Of a stretch of DNA of 64,000 nucleotides, positions 58,191 to 64,000 are shown in pieces. The notes under the pieces were generated by a model. The model had not been told where the DNA came from, did no database searches, and saw only the letters and a program-made list of their open reading frames with translations. This stretch comes from Symsagittifera roscoffensis. Its lineage: Eukaryota; Xenacoelomorpha; Acoela; Convolutidae. Position numbers and translations under genes: made by a program. Positions within the stretch are counted from its first letter, which is position 1; every line of letters starts with the position of its first letter. Where the stretch lies: positions 39,511,797 through 39,575,796 of the forward strand of contig NC_087071.1 of NCBI RefSeq assembly GCF_963678635.1. Direction: 5' to 3'.

Positions 58191-59100
58191 TGTGTCTTTA
58201 CTCTCAGTTCTTTAGATAAAAATCATGATCACATCATCTCAGAAGCACTTTGTGATATCCAAGCTTATGAATCTTATTATAATAAGCTTAACAGTTTCTC
58301 ACTAGCCTTTCATTTTCTCACACCCAAAGAACATGATTTGAACTGTTCACACGACATCATGTTACGTACTGAACAAACACATACATACATTTACTACAGA
58401 TTTATACAGAATCATTACACTTTGCATACAACATCACGACAACCTTACCATAGATATCAATTTATTAACTCCAATTACACTTCACCATTTTTTCTTAAGT
58501 TCACATTTTGTTTTAAAAATACTAACTTCCAAGGCATCCTCCGAAATTACGATCCCATCAACTAGATTCTGTATCTAGATCAACTAAATATATTCTGTCC
58601 CTTAACCAAGACCTTTAATGTAGAAAAATCCCGCCCACTAATTGACCCACATGAATTTCTACAGCCCATCGAAGTCCTATAACTAGAATTAATACATAAA
58701 ACAAAATATAATCATAAATTTTTTAACTTTATTCAAAATACACCGTATGAACTTGCACCTGGCACTGAAGAACTAGAATTAAAAACCATCAGAGCACTTC
58801 AATTGCTTTGGCCACTACTTCATACTAAAACATCATTCGCATATTAGCAAAAATACTAACCACATCAGAAATCATTCACGATATTTTCCCCCATGGGTTT
58901 TTTCCCAATCAATATGGTATTATGAACTGAATAAGTTGAACTAACAAATTCAAAATAAAACTAACAAAGAAATTCTTCGTCAAATGTTATTTTTTTCTTT
59001 AGCCTTTAGAGCACAATCATCTACAAAAAGAAAAAACAAATAAAAAACAGAAACTTTTTTCATTATTTATAAATTTCCATTAACAAATCGCAATGAATAA
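58191..59100 (+). mobile_element. 3' tail region shared with the right-hand fossil, copy 1
   Basis: This tail matches about 63115-64000 at roughly 95% by eye. It encodes a stretch with FTLSSLDKNHDHIISEAL, FHFLTPKEHDLNCSHDIML and HTYIYYRFIQNHYTLHT that I do not recognise. It lies after pol and before the 3' LTR, in the part of the element where envelope or accessory frames occur. Confidence 0.6.
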
Positions 59101-59400
59101 AGCAGTAACGGTACCTTCAAACAGCATTAAATTGATGTATAAACTCTTTTCACCTATGCAGTAAATCTAATTGAATTGATAATTTCAAGCCCCACAAATT
59201 AGTAAAATTGCAATTTTTAGTAATAAAAATATACAAATGAAAGCAGTACTAACCTTTTTGAAGATGCTTCTAAATAATTTTCACTTGCCCACAACTCTAT
59301 CTATAATCGCAATGCTCGCCCACAACGAATTGTTTAAAATAGTGAACTTAGGCTTAAAATTTCACTGATAACAACTCTAACCAGATAACAATTCTACAGA
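59101..59400 (+). other. AT-rich stretch before the terminal reading frame
   Basis: No gene seen in this 300-base stretch within the Gypsy-class fossil. Confidence 0.4.
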
Positions 59401-59748
59401 ATGGCTAAAGACAACAGATATGCTGCCTACAGTCACAATTCAAAGGATTTGAAGTACGACTTGGCATCGCAGCAAAGGAACTCCCTTGAACCAGACCAAT
59501 GGCTATCTCGATTTTCAAGTATACGTACAGTTCCGAGTTACAACGCACCCCCCTCAAGCTCAAACTTCACGCCATCCCCAAACCAGATTGGAACACCGTT
59601 CTCTACAAAGCAAGAACGGATGATCATAACAAACCAATCAGAAATCACAATCCGATCTCCGGAAACAACAGCAACAATTGGTGGTCGCAGTCGTCGTCGA
59701 AGGACAAGCAGATATCAACGATTCCAGCTACCTGGAACAGATGGATAA
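59401..59748 (+). mobile_element. Small basic reading frame before the 3' LTR
   Basis: An ATG-started frame of 115 codons (MAKDNRYAAYSHNSKDLKYD at the start) is Ser/Asn/Pro-rich in the middle and ends with an Arg-rich run (GGRSRRRRTSRY). It sits about 115 bases before the 3' LTR in the same strand, so it is probably part of the element. No family is recognised, and its status within a broken element is unknown. Confidence 0.4.
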
Positions 59749-59864
59749 AACACCCTTCTTCCAGAACGGAAAAGAAATGATGCTCGCGACATACCAACGA
59801 TCGTCATCCATCCTCCATTCCAGAAAAATGTCGAAGAACAAAAACTCTGTAAACCCCGGATGGG

Positions 59865-60215
59865 TGGAACCAGATTCAAACTAGATTTTATTATTGGTTA
59901 TTATTCATACCTTTTATCTCTATAAAAAATTCAAGACTAACCAATCATACTCAATCAAACTTTTTAAGTGTAGTTTCAACACCAGAACAGCTTGAATTAA
60001 ACTTAGAATACAGTTGTTCTCATTCTGAAACTAACTCGCGCAAACCGGTGTACATTAGATCTATTGAGACTAGGAGATATAAGAGTAAGATTAAGATTGG
60101 TAATAGACTAAGAAATTGCACGAATATATCCGGCCGAAAATAAGATAGCGTGACGAGCAGACGATGTTTCCTATCTGAAATTACTCTAGGAGTTATGAAC
60201 ATCAGCCCTAACTCA
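59865..60215 (+). mobile_element. 3' LTR
   Basis: This begins TGGAACCAGATTC and ends CCTAACTCA, like the 5' LTR, and is 351 bases long against 404. Shared blocks include TTATTATTGGTTAT, ATTGAGACTAGGAGATATAA and CCGGCCGAAAATAAG. GGGT follows at once as the right target-site copy. Confidence 0.8.
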
Positions 60216-60409
60216 GGGTTCTATCATAATAAAGCAGTTTTTGCCATGATTTGGATTCTAGCTAGGGATTGGATATCTTTGAATAAGTTACGTTACATCT
60301 ATTTTTCGTCTATATTTTGTCTGAGACCAGGCAATTGGTCTCGCGCTAATACTGGTAAGGTGTATTTTTTTCAAAGTCAATGACACCGCCTGGTGCAAAT
60401 TTTTTCGAC
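60216..60409. other. Sequence between the two Gypsy-class fossils
   Basis: No gene seen. It holds the right target-site copy GGGT, and GAGACCAGGCAATTGGTCTC, a perfect 20-base inverted repeat apart from its central bases, at about 60322-60341. Confidence 0.45.
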
Positions 60410-60699
60410 ATAAAAAATTCACAATATCAGTTTGAAGTCATCGTCCAAATTTATCCAGAAACAGAACTCACATGCAAATATAATTAACCTTTCTATTAAA
60501 CACAGTATTCAGAAATTCGTGTTGAATATGAATAAGATTTCGACATGAATATAGGAAAAGTCATAAAAAAACCCACATGCATCACATCATACAACAAATG
60601 ACGAAAGTTCATATATACCAAAAAACCTCCTTAAAAATACAGGAAACATTGGTGGAAAAATAAAACCACAAAATAAAGAAAGTACACGCTTACAAGAGC

Positions 60700-61683
60700 T
60701 ATCACTAATGAACAACACCTATTTGGGTGCAATTCTTTATGACATACACTTAGATATGAAATTAGGTTACACAATAAGCAGATTTTTTCAAGAAATAAAC
60801 CTATCAGAATTAGAAACACTACATCAATTATGCGAACTTGAAAGAACACAAATTCCAAAATCAATCGTATTAGCAGTTCTAAATATATCCTGTGCAGGAC
60901 ATTTATAACCCGGAAACAGATCAAATTACCTTGACTATTAAGGAAATAATTTATGGTATTACACTTGTACCAAAAAAGTATTACCTTCATATGTTTTTGA
61001 AGACAAACCATGCTACAAAAGAATCTCAATTTTCTACAAAAATAAAGTACATTTTGTCGATACACTCTCACGAAGAATTTATTTTGGGATACAGCAGTCC
61101 CATGTGGATCAGAAAAAAGCCACAATGTAGTACAACTAAATCCCGACGAAGATAAATATTATCTACTCACACCATATCCTACACTAATGCAACCATTAAA
61201 AACGTTTTCCCATTAAAATTACAATTGATCGGCATTTACTCTAAATCTGACATACAACATCACAATCGTTCACAACAATTTCAAGACTTACTTACAAAAA
61301 TGGACACAATACAACGACAATCAATAGATCAGAATTTACGCAAACTTGCAGAAACAGCAGGGTTTTCGGACATTTATGCACACGATTACAGCGGATTTTT
61401 TAAAGACATTGAAGATAAAATTTTTTTAAATGGCGAAAAATATAGATCACAAGATATTTCAGCCATCAAAATTTTTAGCTTTGTAAACTTGAAAAACGAA
61501 CTTCTTGCTCTTCTAGGATGGCCATATTACATCTTAGAAAGATTGATTATAGTATACGCATTGTTTAATTTTATTGGACTTATTTTCTCACTGATAAAAA
61601 AAATCAATAACACATGTACTATACATACACAAGTAAACAAACAAGCAAGCGAAGCAAGCATACTTTTTGCAGGTTTTTTATAG
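60700..61683 (+). mobile_element. Envelope-like region (fossil)
   Basis: The translation includes LSELETLHQLCELERTQI near 60.8 kb and, towards the end, YILERLIIVYALFNFIGLI, a hydrophobic run like a transmembrane anchor followed by a short basic tail. Position after pol, length and a C-terminal anchor fit the third gene of errantivirus-like Ty3/Gypsy elements, but no fusion-protein signature was confirmed. The region is broken. Confidence 0.45.
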
Positions 61684-62039
61684 AATTTTCTTTAAATCAA
61701 TAAACAAAGTACTTTTAGATGCACAAACAAAAAAAATATAATACAAAATCATCAACTACACCAAATACATATGACGATTTGCAAAACAACACAAATACAA
61801 CGTCCACAGCACCACAATTACCGAACCTACATCATAACCATCCATTATCATTAGTACCACCAAATTTTTGAAAAATAACACTCACAGATATCATATCTTC
61901 AAGACCTAATTATCGACAAAACCCAATTAACCATAAAGTGACACAACAATCACAAAATGACGATAAATATGAACAAATAATCAAACATTCCCATACCACG
62001 AATTTCCGATCACAAAACAACCATATCTTTAGGCCAAGA

Positions 62040-62613
62040 TGAGCCGCCAAGTTGGATCCCTTCACCGCTCAATTTCCCACCCAGCGAATCTCCAAAACAG
62101 TATCCCCTTCATCCCACTTTTGCTTTTCCCCCACCTGAATCACCCCATATTAACACTTCATCCGGCATGGACTCTGATACTAATTCGAACACCACAGTTT
62201 ACCACACAACTTCCCAATTCATAGACCTAGAAACCCCAGATGAATTCGAAAACTCTGAACTCAGCCCGTCTACATTTTCTCAAACCCCTTTTCAACCCAT
62301 CCACTCCCAAACCAGAGATGACTCTCCCTCGACTCCCTCTCATATTTCAAAGGTGACACCCACGTACTCATCTTTCATCAGTGAACGCTCCAACAATAGT
62401 TCCCCAGATGACACACAAACATCATATGAATTAAGCAATCTAATAACACTTCAACAACAATTGCAACACTCTCAAACCCTAACCATTCATCAACTATCAT
62501 CATCCATAACATCATCATACCCACGAACTCCCACACCCTCTTCAAATTACACCCCTTCTCTAGCCCAATCTTCCAAATCCAACCAATCTTCATCCAGTAC
62601 GAACCTCGCTTAG
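62040..62613 (+). mobile_element. Ser/Thr/Pro-rich frame in the second Gypsy-class fossil
   Basis: A 148-codon stretch starting at an ATG (62167) is unusually rich in Ser, Thr, Pro, Gln and Asn (for example TPFQPIHSQTRDDSPSTPSH) and acidic near its start. It has no membrane segment. The composition suggests a disordered or heavily modified protein. The underlying DNA is C-rich and T-poor compared with its neighbours. No family is recognised. Confidence 0.4.
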
Positions 62614-62976
62614 AGAGCATTCAAAGGGAAATTCCCAAATCACCCATTTCCGTCTCAACCCGGAACAGCACGAGCATACATTAATCATCCTAACCTCACA
62701 AATACTAAAGAAAACCTTCAAATATGTTTTCACTCCTTTCCCCAATATACAATTGCCTATTCCGACCCAAATCACGAACAACCAAACTACCTCGATGAGC
62801 ATGTATTAATTCTTACCCTCCATTGGAAATCATTTTATAACTTCTCAAACCCACTTTGTTTATCAATAATTAACACACCACAAGAAATTGAAAAGAGTAA
62901 AAATTACCTCTTCCGACTCACTACAGCAATAACCCCTAGAAAATTCACACACTTAGGATACCAAAAGTTATCAAAA

Positions 62977-63366
62977 TTGTTCACCGCACCTAAAACTAAT
63001 GATTATTCTATCGAATATTATGATCATGAGATCATCCGACCTGACCAAGATCACTTTCTTAATGAAGATAAGTTTGCTAACCCGCAACTAACAGAAAAGA
63101 TTTTCATCCGAACACCTTATGTCTTTACTCTCAGTTCTTTAGATAAAAAATATGATCACATCATCTCAGACGCACTTTGTGATATCCAAGCTTATGAATC
63201 TTATTATAATAAGTTTAACAGTTTCTCTCTAGCCTTTCATTTTCTCACACCCAAAGAACATGAATTGAACTGTTCACACGACATCATGTTACGTACTAAT
63301 CAAACACATACATACATTTACTACAGATTTATACAGAAACATTACACTTTGCATACACCATCTTGA
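62977..63366 (+). mobile_element. Late frame of the second Gypsy-class fossil
   Basis: About 129 codons with FLTPKEHELNCSHDIMLRTN and YIYYRFIQKHYTLHTPS. The second half is the counterpart of 58191-58450. The first half (YDHEIIRPDQDHFLNEDKF) has no counterpart in the first element. Function is unknown. Confidence 0.45.
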
Positions 63367-64000
63367 CAACCTTACCATAGATATCAATTTATTAACTCCA
63401 AATACTCTTCACCATTTTTTTTAAGTTCACATATTGTTTTAAAAATACTAACTTCCAAGGCATCCTCCGAAATTATGATCCCATCAACCAGATGTATATA
63501 TTCTGTCCCTTAACCAAGACCCTTAATGTAGAAAAATCCCGCCCACTAATTGACTCACATGAATTCCTACAGCCCATCGAGGTCCTATTACTAGAATTAA
63601 TACAAAAAAGAAACAAAATATAATCATGAAGTTTTTAACCTTATGCAAAATACACCGTATGAACTTGCACCTGGCACTGAAGAACTAGAATTAAAAACCA
63701 TCAGAGCACTTCAATTGCTTTGGTCACTGCTTCATACTAAAACATCATTCGCATATTAGCAAAAAAACTAACCACATCAGAAATCATTCACGATGTTTTC
63801 CCCCATGAATTTTTTCCCGATCAATAAGGTATTATGAATTGAATAAGTTGAACTAACAAATTCAAAATAAAACTAACAAAGAAATTCTTCGTCAAATGTT
63901 ATTTTTTTCTTTAGCCTTTAGAGCACAATCATCTACAAAAAGAAAAAACAAATAAAAAACAGAAACTTTTTTCATTATTTATAAATTTCCATTAACAAAT
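63115..64000 (+). repeat. 3' tail region, copy 2, cut by window edge
   Basis: This is parallel to 58191-59100 including the non-coding stretch CAATCATCTACAAAAAGAAA and the final TTCCATTAACAAAT. The good match over non-coding parts shows common descent of the elements rather than selection on a protein. Confidence 0.85.

Larger units (their letters stand above)
48178..60215 (+). mobile_element. Ty3/Gypsy-class LTR retroelement fossil, about 12 kb
   Basis: Two related LTRs (48178-48581 and 59865-60215) enclose traces of gag, protease, RT, RNase H and integrase in Ty3/Gypsy order. GGGT at 48174-48177 and at 60216-60219 fits a 4-base target duplication, the size usual for this class. The LTRs differ by roughly 10-20% including length differences, so the insertion is old. 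The element is broken in many places and holds two integrase copies around a DNA-transposon fragment, so it may be a composite of two related copies. Confidence 0.75.
60410..64000 (+). mobile_element. Second Gypsy-class fossil with envelope-like region, runs off the window
   Basis: This is a plus-strand relative of the element at 48178-60215. Here the left part (LTR, gag, pol) is missing and the segment starts in envelope-like sequence, continues through a Ser/Thr/Pro-rich frame and a late frame, and reaches the window edge inside the shared 3' tail. Kinship is shown by the tail match (58191-59100 versus 63115-64000). It is broken in several places. Its 3' LTR, if present, lies beyond 64000. 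Confidence 0.65.

Overview
The window is 64 kb of AT-rich animal DNA, probably from an invertebrate with a nematode-like base composition. It is almost entirely repetitive. I could not support a single intact host gene. No tRNA, rRNA or CRISPR array was seen. The metazoan call rests on a BEL/Pao retroelement and a Ty3/Gypsy family with an envelope-like third gene, both known mainly from animals, plus a MULE transposase fragment and several short terminal-inverted-repeat elements. The species cannot be named from the sequence alone. A run of exactly 200 N at 30398-30597 marks a scaffold join.

Layout. Positions 1-20 kb hold a layered tandem duplication. A unit of about 4.2-4.35 kb (minisatellite plus a minus-strand Ty3/Gypsy-class gag fossil) occurs twice (176-4331, 4332-8682). 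A 4044-base unit (gag 5' end, leader, a CCCCTCCGG-rich segment and a hairpin-rich segment called X here) occurs twice (8452-12495, 12496-16539). A 1455-base unit (X plus most of a BEL/Pao LTR) occurs three times (15441-19806). Copies look about 98-99% alike by eye, and the junctions show only 2-5 bases of shared sequence. Positions 19.5-30.4 kb hold one BEL/Pao LTR with a scrap of pol, then a long minus-strand BEL/Pao fossil (3' LTR, integrase, RNase H, RT, protease, gag) with a 1.1 kb tandem duplication across gag and protease.

Positions 30.6-48.2 kb hold no recognisable gene. They carry a mosaic of short non-autonomous elements: a TA-flanked element with CCCTAGT ends, two elements with CCCGGGTTGACC ends and repeated subterminal boxes, foldback elements built of ATCGATTATAATCC-type words, a 660-base foldback and its dispersed relatives, and an inverted pair of minisatellite blocks. 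Positions 48.2-60.2 kb hold a plus-strand Ty3/Gypsy-class fossil of about 12 kb, bounded by two LTRs and a 4-base GGGT duplication. It contains gag, protease, RT, RNase H and integrase traces and an embedded MULE transposase fragment. From about 60.4 kb to the right edge lies a second, related fossil with an envelope-like region, a Ser/Thr/Pro-rich reading frame and a 3' tail shared with the first.

The retroelements are treated as fossils: all are broken, and only their family, parts and arrangement are given. The most notable points are the nested tandem duplications, the recurring CCCCTCCGG and GTGAAGGGT words, the plus-strand membrane-like peptide carried in four X copies, and the small terminal-inverted-repeat families, which I do not recognise as named elements.
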